Shown here in pieces: positions 1 through 9,728 of a stretch of DNA of 64,000 bases (position 1 is the first letter of the stretch; each line of letters starts with the position of its first letter). A program made the position numbers and the translations under genes. The notes under the pieces are model-generated. The model saw only the letters and a program-made list of their open reading frames with translations, ran no database searches and was not told where the DNA came from. The DNA comes from Streptomyces sp. NBC_01381 (lineage in GTDB: Bacteria; Actinomycetota; Actinomycetes; Streptomycetales; Streptomycetaceae): the NCBI RefSeq assembly GCF_026340305.1, contig NZ_JAPEPI010000001.1:3224001-3288000 (forward strand), given 5' to 3'.

Positions 1-972
1 ACGATGGACGGGCTGAGGCAGATCGTCGATGGGCAGGCGCAACGCGATGCGCTGTCCGGCACTTCGGCGACGCACACCGACCCGGTCCTTTCTGCACTGG
101 AGCCGTTGTTAAAAGGGCGGATCGGTGAGCCCCTTCCGCAGGCCGACTACGACAAGGCCGTCCAAGACGCACAGAAGAGGGCCGACGACGAAGTTCCGCC
201 CGGGTATGAGGACTTCAGGACGAAGCCGCCAGAGCAGGCTGCCGGTGACTACCTGCTCTGGCTGCAGGTCCTGCAGGAGGCCGAACGCCGCGCATGCGAT
301 GTTCTTCTGGTCACGGGTGACGTGAAGAAGGACTGGTGGACCCCGAGGGATGGAGACATCCTGGCGCGGCCAAGGCCGGAGCTGGTGAACGAGATGCGGG
401 ACATCGCAGGCACGCGTCTTTACATGCTCACCCCCGGAGAACTGCTCACCACTGCGGAGGGCTTGCTCGAAGGTCTTCAGGTCGACGAGGACTCTGTCAA
501 TGATCTTGAACAACTGGGCAGCGCCGACCGAGAGGAAGACGCTCCCGAGGGTGGCTGGACGCGGCAGACGCTCGACCTCTTCATCAAGGAACTACGGCTC
601 CGCTACCAGGCACAGGCCAAGGTGATCATCGCGGCTGCGGCCAACGACGGTTTCGTGGACCGGGCGACGGTGTATGAGCTCGCCGGGTACCCGGGGGACC
701 GGCAGCTCAAGGGGTTCACGCGACCCGTCAGCACCGTGGCCAGAGAACTGGAGGATGAGGGGGAGCTGAGCGGGGAGGAGCCCTTCCTCCTGCACACCAT
801 CTACGGCTCAGTGACGGAGCCGTCTTGGGCGACGGGGTTCCGCATTCCTGATGAGACCATTCCGCTGCTGCGCGAGAGTTTCGAAGGCGGGCCGCTCTGG
901 CCAGTCTCGCCCAGGGATGTTGTAGAGCCCGACGACGGTGAGATGAAAGGCCCGGAGCGCGGCGACGAGTAG
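1..972 (+). CDS. PIN-like domain protein (DUF4935-type), 5' end outside window
   Basis: The open frame is already running at the window edge, so the ATG at position 4 is probably internal and the N-terminal part of the nuclease domain is missing. Visible is a block ending LLVTGDVKKDWW (about residues 99-110 from the first ATG). I associate it with the C-terminal half of DUF4935-type PIN domains, which are predicted metal-dependent RNases. The rest (about 180-322) is acidic and charged, with no domain I can name. It precedes an unknown gene and pglY on the same strand, so it probably belongs to the BREX operon as an accessory nuclease. The catalytic acids of the first PIN motif would lie upstream and cannot be checked. 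The family call is moderate; a role in BREX is inferred from position only. Confidence 0.6.
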   Translation, partial: TMDGLRQIVDGQAQRDALSGTSATHTDPVLSALEPLLKGRIGEPLPQADYDKAVQDAQKRADDEVPPGYEDFRTKPPEQAAGDYLLWLQVLQEAERRACDVLLVTGDVKKDWWTPRDGDILARPRPELVNEMRDIAGTRLYMLTPGELLTTAEGLLEGLQVDEDSVNDLEQLGSADREEDAPEGGWTRQTLDLFIKELRLRYQAQAKVIIAAAANDGFVDRATVYELAGYPGDRQLKGFTRPVSTVARELEDEGELSGEEPFLLHTIYGSVTEPSWATGFRIPDETIPLLRESFEGGPLWPVSPRDVVEPDDGEMKGPERGDE

Positions 973-1066
973 CCGCCTACCAGCCCACTGGCCGGATCGC
1001 ATTCTTGCGTCCACTTCCCCTGCCTGTCACACAGAGAGCGGCGGGGTGTGAGACGGGGAGGGCGAT

Positions 1067-1702
1067 GTGAGCGCGTCAGGAGATGGGAACGGGCACGGAA
1101 ACAGCGGGAGCGGGACCACTTCGTCATGGGCCAGGAAGAAGTTCGGCAAGGACGCGGCGCGGCTGACCGCTGCCGTACCCGAGCGGCTGCACCGGGCACA
1201 TCTTCGCGCTCAAGCGGGATACAAGGCATCCGGGCTGAAGCGTCCGGGGGCGTCGTACGGCCACACTCTCGGGGATGCCGTACGGGAGGAGCTGGCGCAG
1301 GAAGCCGAGGAGCTGGGCGGTCTCGTTCGGTCGCTTCGAGGCAAGGACTACGCGGTCATCAACGACCACGTGCTCTTCCCTTTCAAGTACGACAGCCGTC
1401 CGGTCCCTGTGGAGCAGGCACGGATGAAGGACGCGTCAGAGGTGCGGCGTCGGTTGTTCGGTGCGCACGGGCCCGAGGAACAGGACGCCATCTTTCCTGC
1501 GGACGAGTACACCACTGAGGAGTACGACCGGCTCCATGAGGCATTCGAGGAACTCGGGCGTACGGCGAAACTCGTTTCTCTCTTCTTCACTTGCGACCCG
1601 GAGAACGGCGTCCACTCCATCCACTGGGGAGAAGCCCGGCTCGAACCCGATGGGACCTTCTCCTGGGCTCACCGGGAAGAGCTTCCCGCCGTCGGGGCGT
1701 GA
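1067..1702 (+). CDS. Hypothetical protein in BREX operon
   Basis: This 211-aa protein is not recognised. The GTG at 1067 is chosen because a strong GGGGAGGG ribosome site lies just upstream (about 1055-1062). It is soluble, with a basic serine/glycine-rich N-terminus (1-30), a helical middle, and a C-terminal half rich in acidic and aromatic residues ending in a likely beta pair around KLVSLFFTCDPENGVHSIHW. No membrane segment or nuclease motif is visible. It sits 94 bp after the PIN-like gene and 126 bp before pglY on the same strand, so co-expression with the BREX genes is likely. Its role is unknown. Confidence 0.6.
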   Translation: MSASGDGNGHGNSGSGTTSSWARKKFGKDAARLTAAVPERLHRAHLRAQAGYKASGLKRPGASYGHTLGDAVREELAQEAEELGGLVRSLRGKDYAVINDHVLFPFKYDSRPVPVEQARMKDASEVRRRLFGAHGPEEQDAIFPADEYTTEEYDRLHEAFEELGRTAKLVSLFFTCDPENGVHSIHWGEARLEPDGTFSWAHREELPAVGA

Positions 1703-1828
1703 CATCGGATCTCGCGGCAGCGATGTTCGAATGCCCAGGTTGCCACCTGCTTGGGGCTGGCAAGATTGGGGTGACGTGCGCGCTGCGCGGAACATGTGAA
1801 TCGCTGACCGAGGGAACGAGAGCTGCTG

Positions 1829-4800
1829 ATGTCCACGACCGATCTCTTCCTGCGAGATGTCATCGACATCAAGGAAGACGTCCACGCCGGCGATTTCAAG
1901 GTGGAGCTGACAGGTGGCTTCACTGAGACTGATGCCCGCGTCGCCGAGTATGTGGTCACGGACCAGCTCAAACAGGCCTTTGGCCGTGCGCTCGGGATGG
2001 TGCGGGCGGCGGTGCGCAGCGGGAACTCGCACGCCGCGTATCTGCACGGGTCGTTCGGCTCCGGTAAGAGCCACTTCCTCACCGTCCTGCATGCCGTCCT
2101 CAACAACGAGCCGTCTGCGCGCGCGAAGCCGCGCCTGCAGGAAGTGATCGCCGAGCACGACGACTGGCTGCGCGGCAAGAAGTTCCTCATGGTGCCGTAC
2201 CACCTCGTCGGCTCCACCGACCTGGACTCGGCGCTGCTCGGCGGATACGTCGCCACGGTGCGCAGGCTGCATCCAGGGGCGCCGACGCCTCCCGTCTTCC
2301 GGGCTGATGCGATGCTCGCGGATGCCGCGAACCTGCGGGCGAGCATCGGGGACGAGTCGTTCGTCAAGCTGCTGCCGGGGGCAGCGGAAGGCGCCGGGAG
2401 CGAGGGCGGCGACCTTGACGATCTCGATGTCATCGATGGGTCTGGAAGTGGTTGGACTGCGGGCGAGCTGGACCGGGCTTTCGCAGCGCCCGCCGGGGAC
2501 GCGTTGCGCGACCGGCTGGTTTCCGCGCTCCTAACGGGGCCCATGGCTTCGTACGCGCAGGGCGCCCGTGGTGACGCACAGGCGTTCCTTCCGTTGGAGA
2601 ACGGGCTCGCTGTCATCAGCCGGCACGCGAAGTCGCTCGGCTACGACGGCATCGTGCTCTTCCTCGACGAGCTGATCCTTTGGCTGCAGGCTCATATGTC
2701 GAACCGGGAGAAGGTCAACTCGGAGGTCAGCAAGCTCGTCAAGCTGATCGAGTCCGGTGACAGCTCGCGGCCGCTGCCGATCGTGTCCTTCATCTCCCGG
2801 CAGCGAGACCTTTCTCAGCTCGTCGGCGCGGACGTCGTGGGCGCCGACGTGAAGAACCTGGAACAGCAGGTCGAGTATCTCGCCGGACGCTTCGACGTGA
2901 TCAGCCTTGAGGACCGCAACCTTCCGGAGATCATCAAGGAGCGCATTCTCAAGCCGAAGAACAACGAGGCCCGTGCCGCCCTCGACGGCGCATTCAGCGC
3001 GATCGAGTCCACCAACGCGCAGGTCAAGGACGTCCTCCTGGACGCCAATGGCGCCACACACGCGGACTGGGCCGACTTCCGTGCCGTATATCCGCTCTCT
3101 CCGGCGCTGCTGAACGTGCTCGTCGCGCTGTCAGGTGCTTTGCAGCGCGAGCGGACCGGTTTGAAGCTGCTGCAGGAGATGCTGCGCCGACGCCGGGCCG
3201 ACTTCCAGCTCGGCCAGCTGATTCCTCTGGGTGACCTGTGGGACGTGCTGTCGGACGGAACCGGCGAAGCCTTCACCGACCGGCTGCGCAATGAGGCTGA
3301 GGCGGCGCACAACTTCCACGCGAAGGTGCGGGCGTACCTGCTCGAGAAGTACGGATCCGAGACCCATGAGAAGTTCATCGCCGACGAGCGCTTCGTCAAG
3401 ACACTTCTGCTTGCAGCCCTCGCCCCTGATGTGCCCGCACTCAATCGGCTGACTGGTACCCGCCTCGCGGCCCTCAACCATGGCTCGATCCGCTCTCGTA
3501 CCGTCGCACCGGGATCGATGGTGGTGGGCCGACTTCGGGAGCTGCAAGCCGAGTTCGGCGAGATCCGGGCCGACGGCGATCAGGACCCGGTCTTCACCCT
3601 TCACCTGTCCGACCTCGACATCGAGCCGCTCCTCGACATGGTCGCCGACGAGGACCGCACCGGAGCCCGGCGGATCTGGGTCAGGGACCAGCTGTGGAAG
3701 GCGCTGGGGCTGAAGGACACCGGTGCGTTCGTCTGCGAGCACGAGATCGTCTGGAAGGGGACGCGGCGCACCGCGGAGTTCGTTTTCGAAAACGTACGAG
3801 ACAGCGTGCAGCTGCCCGGCGAGCAGTTCAGGCCGGGCGTCGACGGGCGAGTCCGGTTCATCCTGGACTACCCCTTCGATGACGGTCAGCACTGGCCCAG
3901 CGACGACGCGCGACGCATTGACGAGTTGCGTGCCGAAGGGCTCATGGCCCCGACGCTTGTCTGGTTGCCGTCCTTCTTCTCGGAGCAGAAGAACGCTCAG
4001 CTCGGCCGCCTCATCAAGATCAACTATCTCCTTGAGCGGGACCGGCTCGACGACTACGCCGGGCATCTTGCGTCGGACGACCGGGTGCGAGTCCGCCACC
4101 AACTCGCGGCACAGCGAGACACGCTCACCACGCAGCTGTCGGCGACGCTCGGACAGCTGTACGGCATCGCCAAGGCGGAGGAGAGCAGTTTCTCCGTCGA
4201 AGTCGATGGCGGAGTGCACGTCCTGTCGCTGCTGCCGGAGTACGGCAGGCCACAGCTGCAGGGTGCCAAGTCGTTCCAGGACAACATGCTTCACCTGGCC
4301 GACGGCGTCTTCGGAGCGCTGTACCCCAAGCACCCGGACTTCGACCGGGCGCGGGAGCGCAAGGCGGTGACCCTGTCGGAGCTGAAGACTGCGCTTACCT
4401 GGATCACCCGGGCCATGGACGACGGCGGGAAGCGCGTCGAGGTCGACAGCCACCACCTCAAGATCGTTAAGAGGATCGTCGAGCCGCTGGAGCTCGGACA
4501 GGTTCACGACGGCCCGCTCGTGCTGCGCAACGACTGGCGTGGCCGGATCAACCAGTGTGCGAATCAGCATCGACCCGGGGAAGAGGACCTCGCTGCCGAC
4601 GAGATCCGTGAGTGGATCGTCAAGGACCTCGGCTGGAGTGGGCTCGACAAGAACATCAGCAACCTGATCATTGCCACTTATGCGCTCCTTGACGGCAGGG
4701 CTTGGCTCTACCACGGCAGCCCTCTGCCGCAGCCGCCCGAACTGGAGCGCATCGGCTCGGGTACGGGGCTACGGGCACAGGAGCTGCCGAGCGAGGAGGA

Positions 4801-5668
4801 GTACGCAACGGCCCGTGAGAGGGCGGCGAAGATCTTCGGGCTGCCTGTCCAGCACCACCTCTCGGTGGGCAACGTCAGCAAGCTCTATGCTCGTGCACGC
4901 GACAAGATCGACACGCTCGAGCAGCCGGTCAACGCCGTTCGCACCTCCCTTGGCAGGCACGCCGCAGCCCTGGGAATCGACCCGAATGCAAGCGCGCGAG
5001 TCCGGTCCGGGCGGCATGCCGCGGACCTGCTGGCCCGCCTGGGGCGCCACCGGGATGCGACCGCCCTCGTGCGGGAGCTGGCCGCGCTGTCGTACGACGT
5101 GAGTGACGAAATACTCGCCGTGGCGATCAGCTCCGCTCCCGAGGTGCTGAAGGCGCTGGACGGTGCCGACTGGGGGCTGCTGGAGAGCGTGCAGGAATTC
5201 GCGGGGCGTCAGGACAGCGTCGGTGAGCGTGCCGATCGGCTTCTCGAGGAGGTTGCCCAGGCTGCCGCGGTCAGCGAGTTCGAGCGGTCACTCATTCCGA
5301 TCCTGGATGGCATTCGCGGCAAGGCTGTTGCTCTCGTACGGGACGCGGCCAGGCTTGCGCAGGTAGCGGAGCCGGTCACCACTCCGGAGCCCAGTCAGGG
5401 CACGGCGGACGACGTCTCCTTGACGCAGCACGGGAATCCTGCCGTGTCCTCCCAGCAGCAAGCCCGGCAGAGCGGCATCGCGTCCACTGCGGCCCATTCC
5501 CGCTCCGTACACCTGGAGCCGACCCACCTCGAGATCGAGCTGAACAGTTTGTGGGACGACATCCTTGCCTTCTCCGCAGCCAACCCGGGGATGACTGTGA
5601 AGGTCACCTGGCATGCCGTGCCCAAGGATGGCGACGCTGAAATCTCGGACGCTGAGGCACAGCACTGA
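1829..5668 (+). CDS. pglY: BREX type 2 / Pgl ATPase PglY
   Basis: A 1279-aa P-loop protein of the PglY/BrxC type, the large ATPase of the phage growth limitation (BREX type 2) system. A Walker A motif GSFGSGKSH lies near residues 74-82, and a Walker B-like stretch [12 protein letters not shown] near 274-285. The size fits PglY (about 1200-1300 aa). The ATG at 1829 follows a GAGGGAACGAGAG ribosome-binding stretch. The stop overlaps the pglZ start (TGATG), indicating translational coupling. In the S. coelicolor Pgl system PglY is required for resistance, with PglZ and the modification partners PglX and PglW. Its biochemical step is unsettled. The last 100 residues are Gln/Ser/Thr-rich and likely flexible. 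Confidence 0.9.
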   Translation: MSTTDLFLRDVIDIKEDVHAGDFKVELTGGFTETDARVAEYVVTDQLKQAFGRALGMVRAAVRSGNSHAAYLHGSFGSGKSHFLTVLHAVLNNEPSARAKPRLQEVIAEHDDWLRGKKFLMVPYHLVGSTDLDSALLGGYVATVRRLHPGAPTPPVFRADAMLADAANLRASIGDESFVKLLPGAAEGAGSEGGDLDDLDVIDGSGSGWTAGELDRAFAAPAGDALRDRLVSALLTGPMASYAQGARGDAQAFLPLENGLAVISRHAKSLGYDGIVLFLDELILWLQAHMSNREKVNSEVSKLVKLIESGDSSRPLPIVSFISRQRDLSQLVGADVVGADVKNLEQQVEYLAGRFDVISLEDRNLPEIIKERILKPKNNEARAALDGAFSAIESTNAQVKDVLLDANGATHADWADFRAVYPLSPALLNVLVALSGALQRERTGLKLLQEMLRRRRADFQLGQLIPLGDLWDVLSDGTGEAFTDRLRNEAEAAHNFHAKVRAYLLEKYGSETHEKFIADERFVKTLLLAALAPDVPALNRLTGTRLAALNHGSIRSRTVAPGSMVVGRLRELQAEFGEIRADGDQDPVFTLHLSDLDIEPLLDMVADEDRTGARRIWVRDQLWKALGLKDTGAFVCEHEIVWKGTRRTAEFVFENVRDSVQLPGEQFRPGVDGRVRFILDYPFDDGQHWPSDDARRIDELRAEGLMAPTLVWLPSFFSEQKNAQLGRLIKINYLLERDRLDDYAGHLASDDRVRVRHQLAAQRDTLTTQLSATLGQLYGIAKAEESSFSVEVDGGVHVLSLLPEYGRPQLQGAKSFQDNMLHLADGVFGALYPKHPDFDRARERKAVTLSELKTALTWITRAMDDGGKRVEVDSHHLKIVKRIVEPLELGQVHDGPLVLRNDWRGRINQCANQHRPGEEDLAADEIREWIVKDLGWSGLDKNISNLIIATYALLDGRAWLYHGSPLPQPPELERIGSGTGLRAQELPSEEEYATARERAAKIFGLPVQHHLSVGNVSKLYARARDKIDTLEQPVNAVRTSLGRHAAALGIDPNASARVRSGRHAADLLARLGRHRDATALVRELAALSYDVSDEILAVAISSAPEVLKALDGADWGLLESVQEFAGRQDSVGERADRLLEEVAQAAAVSEFERSLIPILDGIRGKAVALVRDAARLAQVAEPVTTPEPSQGTADDVSLTQHGNPAVSSQQQARQSGIASTAAHSRSVHLEPTHLEIELNSLWDDILAFSAANPGMTVKVTWHAVPKDGDAEISDAEAQH

Positions 5669-8400
5669 TGGCGGTGCGGCCGCTCGTCAACCGGCGGATC
5701 ATCGAAGCGCTCCTCGACACCGAGATGCGGCGAGCACGCGACCGCCGGCTGCTCCTGGTCAACGCTCGCTATGACGACTCGGCGCCGACTGATTTCACGG
5801 CGCGTGTCGACGGGGCCCAGCGTCGAGTGCACGTCAGCGCCGAGGACTCGGTTCTCGGCATCGTCGACGCTTGGCAGCGGCACCTGGCGGCAGAGGACGG
5901 GGACCGGCTGCTGGTCATCGCGAGCGGCGTGTCCGTCACACAGTTGGGATGGGACATTCGCGCCCACGCAGTCGGACGGCGGAGCCTGGGAGTGGACCGG
6001 GCGGAGATCGTCAAGCAGCTGTTCGGCGCCACCGACCTCGACCCGCGGATGTACCGCGAGACTTGGCTGCTCGACGCGTTGCTGGAAGCCGAGCCCGCAC
6101 AAGGGTGGCCGCGTGGTGGAGCGGTACTCACCCGGGATGCTGCGGTGCGGGCTCTTGTCGACGAGCGGCTGAGCCTCTCTGCTTCTGAAGGCCAAGGCCC
6201 GTTGGACTTGGACGCCGATGCGCTCCTCGCCTGGTCCCGTACGGTGGCGGGCCCCGCGCGGTTCGCCGAGCTGCCGGAGGCGGAGCGCGCGGGACTCACG
6301 GTGTGGCTCACGGGGATCGTCGGCGCTGCCGCTCCCACACTGTTGGCTCTCGTAGCCGACGGTCGTGGACAGGAAGCCATGGCGCTCGGTGTTCTGGGGT
6401 CCGTGCTCAGTTCCCCCGAGGCGCCTGCAGGTGCGACCTTTGCGCTGGGCGGTCTCTTCGGGGCCACACTCCGATCGTCCGACGATCTTCCGCCCTTCAC
6501 CGACGCCGTCACTGGAACCCTCGCCCGCTGGATTGCCCAGGCCGAGAGCAATAGCGCTCTCGGTGCCGAAGCACGCGAGCGTGTCTACGCGGTACTGGAC
6601 CGAGCCGACGAGCTGGCCGTCACCGCAGGACTCCATCAGGCGCTGCGCGCCGATCCTCTCCTGCCCTCAGGCATGAAGACCCGGCTTCGCGACCTCGCCG
6701 CTGCCCTGGACGGTTCCGTGCCCGACGCGGAAAACAGACTCGGGCAAGTTCTCGACCACCAGCTGGCACGCCTGCACCCGGCGAGCTGCGATGCGGCACG
6801 CATGGCCATAAGGCTCGTGCGGTGGCTGAACGAGCCGACTTCTGCTGTGGAGTCGGTCGCACAAGCAGTCAGCGAGAACGTCGCCCAATGGGGTTGGGTG
6901 GACCGGGCACTTGCTGTTCTGTCTGCTGGTGACCCCATAGGGGATCCGGTGGTGGGGCAGGCGTACCACCGGCTGATCGCTCTGGCGCGCGCGAGGCGCG
7001 GTGCCCTGGACGAGCAGTTCGGCAACCGGTTCGCCGCGTGGACGAGGACGGCGGCGACTGCATCGCCTGGTGGTGTGCTGCTCATCGAGGACGTTCTGGC
7101 GAAGCTTGTTGTGCCGCTCGCGTCGCAGGCGCCACCGCTTCTGCTGGTACTGGACGGGATGAGCGCGGCGGTCGCGGCGCAATTGAGCGACGAGATCGAC
7201 CGGCGGGTATGGACGGAAGTAGTCCCCAAGCAGTCCGACTCCACGGCACGGAGATTGGCAGCCGCGTCCATGGTGCCGTCGGTCACCACCATCAGCCGGG
7301 CCTCGTTGCTGAGCGGGCAGCCGACCGCGGGAGGGCAGGCAGTCGAGGCAAGCGGCTTTGCGGCGTTCTGGCGGCGGCACCGACGCGCCGGGGTGCTGTT
7401 CCACAAGGGGCAGATCGGTGGCGCGGAGGGACACCGGCTTGCTCCCGAACTGCTGGAAGCACTCGCCGGTGAAAGCGTGGTCGGCGTGGTGCTCAACACC
7501 ATCGACGATGCACTCGATCACGGGCAGGAAGGGGAGCAGACCACGTGGCGGCTGCGGGACATCAGCCATCTTCTGGATCTGTTCAACGCGGCACGTGGCT
7601 ATGGCAGACCATTGGTTCTTGTCTCCGATCACGGGCATGTACTCGATCGCTCCGAGCCAGGGCAAGGCCCAACGGATGCTCCCGGTGCGAAGCGCGCCAG
7701 ATGGCGCACTGGCCAGGCATCTGACGGTGAAGTCGAACTGAGCGGTCCGCGTGTTCTGGAAGGCGACGGAACAATCGTCGCGCCGTGGCGCGAGGATATC
7801 CGTTACACGCCCCGCAAGGCCGGGTATCACGGCGGGGCATCGCCTGCGGAGGTAACTGTGCCAGTCATCGTGCTGGTGCCCTCGCAGGACCTCAAGCCGG
7901 CGAGCTGGACCGTACTGCCGAGCGAGCAGGTCGTACCGCCGTGGTGGCACACGCGTGTGGAGGCCCGCGCGGTTGCAGAGCCGTTGGACGAACCCGTTCG
8001 CAAGACGAGCCGCCGACGGCTGACGACGCAGGACGGCGAAGGGCTGTTCGCGGCTACAGAGGTGGCGCAGGAAGCCTCGACACTCGGCGACCGGGTCGTG
8101 CGCTCTGACCGGTACAAGGCGCAGAAGGCGTTCGTACGGCGCCCACCGGACGCCAAGGCGGTCGCGGCCGTCATCGACGCGCTCGCGGGAGTCGGGGGCA
8201 AACTCACCCCTGATGCCGTCGCGGCCGCGGCTGCCGCGGCGACAGGGCGGTCGCAGCGGAACGCAGAGATCTTCATCACCGTGGTGCAGCGGTTGCTGAA
8301 CGTCGAAGGCTATGGCGTGATCAACCTGGTGGAGGCCGGACGGATCGTCGAGCTGAACGTGCCCCTCCTGAAAGAGCAGTTCGGAACGGAGGAGCCGTGA
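5668..8400 (+). CDS. pglZ: BREX type 2 protein PglZ (alkaline-phosphatase-fold)
   Basis: A 910-aa protein with the PglZ domain in its C-terminal half. Metal-site motifs of the alkaline phosphatase superfamily are visible in order: LVLDGMS (Asp about 496), VPSVTTISRAS (nucleophile region about 538-546), LVSDHGH (about 652-658) and YHGG (His about 721). The N-terminal half (1-450) is helical and less conserved. PglZ is the signature protein of all BREX systems; the fold suggests hydrolase or metal-dependent activity. Start and stop overlap with both neighbours (1 nt with pglY, 4 nt with brxD), so the block is one coupled operon. Length and context leave little doubt. Confidence 0.92.
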   Translation: MAVRPLVNRRIIEALLDTEMRRARDRRLLLVNARYDDSAPTDFTARVDGAQRRVHVSAEDSVLGIVDAWQRHLAAEDGDRLLVIASGVSVTQLGWDIRAHAVGRRSLGVDRAEIVKQLFGATDLDPRMYRETWLLDALLEAEPAQGWPRGGAVLTRDAAVRALVDERLSLSASEGQGPLDLDADALLAWSRTVAGPARFAELPEAERAGLTVWLTGIVGAAAPTLLALVADGRGQEAMALGVLGSVLSSPEAPAGATFALGGLFGATLRSSDDLPPFTDAVTGTLARWIAQAESNSALGAEARERVYAVLDRADELAVTAGLHQALRADPLLPSGMKTRLRDLAAALDGSVPDAENRLGQVLDHQLARLHPASCDAARMAIRLVRWLNEPTSAVESVAQAVSENVAQWGWVDRALAVLSAGDPIGDPVVGQAYHRLIALARARRGALDEQFGNRFAAWTRTAATASPGGVLLIEDVLAKLVVPLASQAPPLLLVLDGMSAAVAAQLSDEIDRRVWTEVVPKQSDSTARRLAAASMVPSVTTISRASLLSGQPTAGGQAVEASGFAAFWRRHRRAGVLFHKGQIGGAEGHRLAPELLEALAGESVVGVVLNTIDDALDHGQEGEQTTWRLRDISHLLDLFNAARGYGRPLVLVSDHGHVLDRSEPGQGPTDAPGAKRARWRTGQASDGEVELSGPRVLEGDGTIVAPWREDIRYTPRKAGYHGGASPAEVTVPVIVLVPSQDLKPASWTVLPSEQVVPPWWHTRVEARAVAEPLDEPVRKTSRRRLTTQDGEGLFAATEVAQEASTLGDRVVRSDRYKAQKAFVRRPPDAKAVAAVIDALAGVGGKLTPDAVAAAAAAATGRSQRNAEIFITVVQRLLNVEGYGVINLVEAGRIVELNVPLLKEQFGTEEP

Positions 8401-9728
8401 GTGGAGTCACTGAGGTAAGTGCTGCACGCCGCCGGGAGGTGATCGATGCTCTGCGGCGCGGGACTGTTCCCCAGGCGGGGCTCGACCTGTTCGCTGTGGG
8501 GCTCGACCGGTTCACCGGAGCACTCGACGACGACATCGCCACGGTTGCCGGCAGTGGCTCCGCATTCCACGCCATCCGTGGAGAGTACGGATCCGGCAAG
8601 ACGTTCTTCGCTCGGTGGTTGGCCGAGCGCGCCAAGCGTGCCGGGCTTGCGACGGCGGAAGTGCAGATCTCCGAGACGGAGACACCACTGCATCGGCTGG
8701 AGACCGTCTACCGGAGACTCACGGAGAGGCTGGCCACCGCCACACACCAGCCGAGCGCGATGCGAGCCGTCGTGGACTCGTGGTTCTACACGCTGGAGGA
8801 GGAGATCCTCGACGCGGGCGAGGTGGCGGACGACGACGAGAAGGCATTGGCGGAAGCCGTCGATGCGCTGATGGAGCAGCGTCTGGCCGATGTCGCGCGC
8901 ACCACGCCTGCGTTCGCTGCGGCACTGCGCGGCTACCACCAGGCACGTGCGGCGGGGGACGCTGCCACTGCCGAGGCACTCATTGCCTGGCTGGGCGGGC
9001 AGAAATCAGTGGCGGCCTCCGCACGGCGGTCAGCCGGTGTCCGCGGAGACCTCGATCACTTCGCCGCTCTGGGATTCCTGCAAGGTCTTCTCACGGTTCT
9101 GCGGGACTGCGGTCATCCCGGCCTGTTGGTGGTCCTCGACGAGATCGAAACGCTTCAGCGGGTGCGCGGTGACGTACGGGAGAAGGGCCTCAACGCGCTG
9201 CGGCAGCTGCTTGATGAGATCGACGCCGGCCGTTTTCCCGGCCTGTTCCTCGTCATCACGGGCACGCCCGCCTTCTACGACGGCCAGCAGGGAGCCCAGC
9301 GACTGGCCCCGCTCGCCCAGCGTCTCGCGACCGACTTCACCACGGAGCCCCGCTTCGATTCTCCGCGCGCAGTGCAGCTGCGGCTCACCGGCTTTGACCT
9401 GGCCAGGCTGGGCGAACTCGGCCGGAATGTCAGGGACTTGTATGCAGGTGCAGCCCGTCACCCCGAGAGGATCGCGGCGCACGTGGACGATGCGTACATC
9501 GATGAGCTGGCCACTGCTGTGACCGGAGGACTGGGGGGCAAGGTCGGGGTGGCGCCGCGCCTCTTCTTGCGCAAGCTCATCGCAGACGTACTGGATCGGG
9601 TCGATGAATTCGGAGACTTCGACCCGCGTCAGCACTACGCGCTGACCGTCTCCAGCGCAGAGCTGAACGAAGTGGAGCGCAACGCAGCCGCGTCGAATGC
9701 CGACGACATCGAACTGGACCTGCCGTGA
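8397..9728 (+). CDS. brxD: BREX system ATP-binding protein BrxD
   Basis: A 443-aa P-loop ATPase. GEYGSGKTFF near residues 61-70 is Walker A; LLVVLDEIETL near 243-253 is Walker B, followed by a sensor-like LFLVITGTP strand. BrxD is one of the two type 2-specific additions to the Pgl set (brxD, brxHI), matching its place here. The GTG start at 8397 overlaps the pglZ stop by four bases (GTGA), and its own stop overlaps brxHI the same way. It may act as an ORC/AAA-like loader for the helicase; that is inference. Confidence 0.85.
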   Translation: MSGVTEVSAARRREVIDALRRGTVPQAGLDLFAVGLDRFTGALDDDIATVAGSGSAFHAIRGEYGSGKTFFARWLAERAKRAGLATAEVQISETETPLHRLETVYRRLTERLATATHQPSAMRAVVDSWFYTLEEEILDAGEVADDDEKALAEAVDALMEQRLADVARTTPAFAAALRGYHQARAAGDAATAEALIAWLGGQKSVAASARRSAGVRGDLDHFAALGFLQGLLTVLRDCGHPGLLVVLDEIETLQRVRGDVREKGLNALRQLLDEIDAGRFPGLFLVITGTPAFYDGQQGAQRLAPLAQRLATDFTTEPRFDSPRAVQLRLTGFDLARLGELGRNVRDLYAGAARHPERIAAHVDDAYIDELATAVTGGLGGKVGVAPRLFLRKLIADVLDRVDEFGDFDPRQHYALTVSSAELNEVERNAAASNADDIELDLP

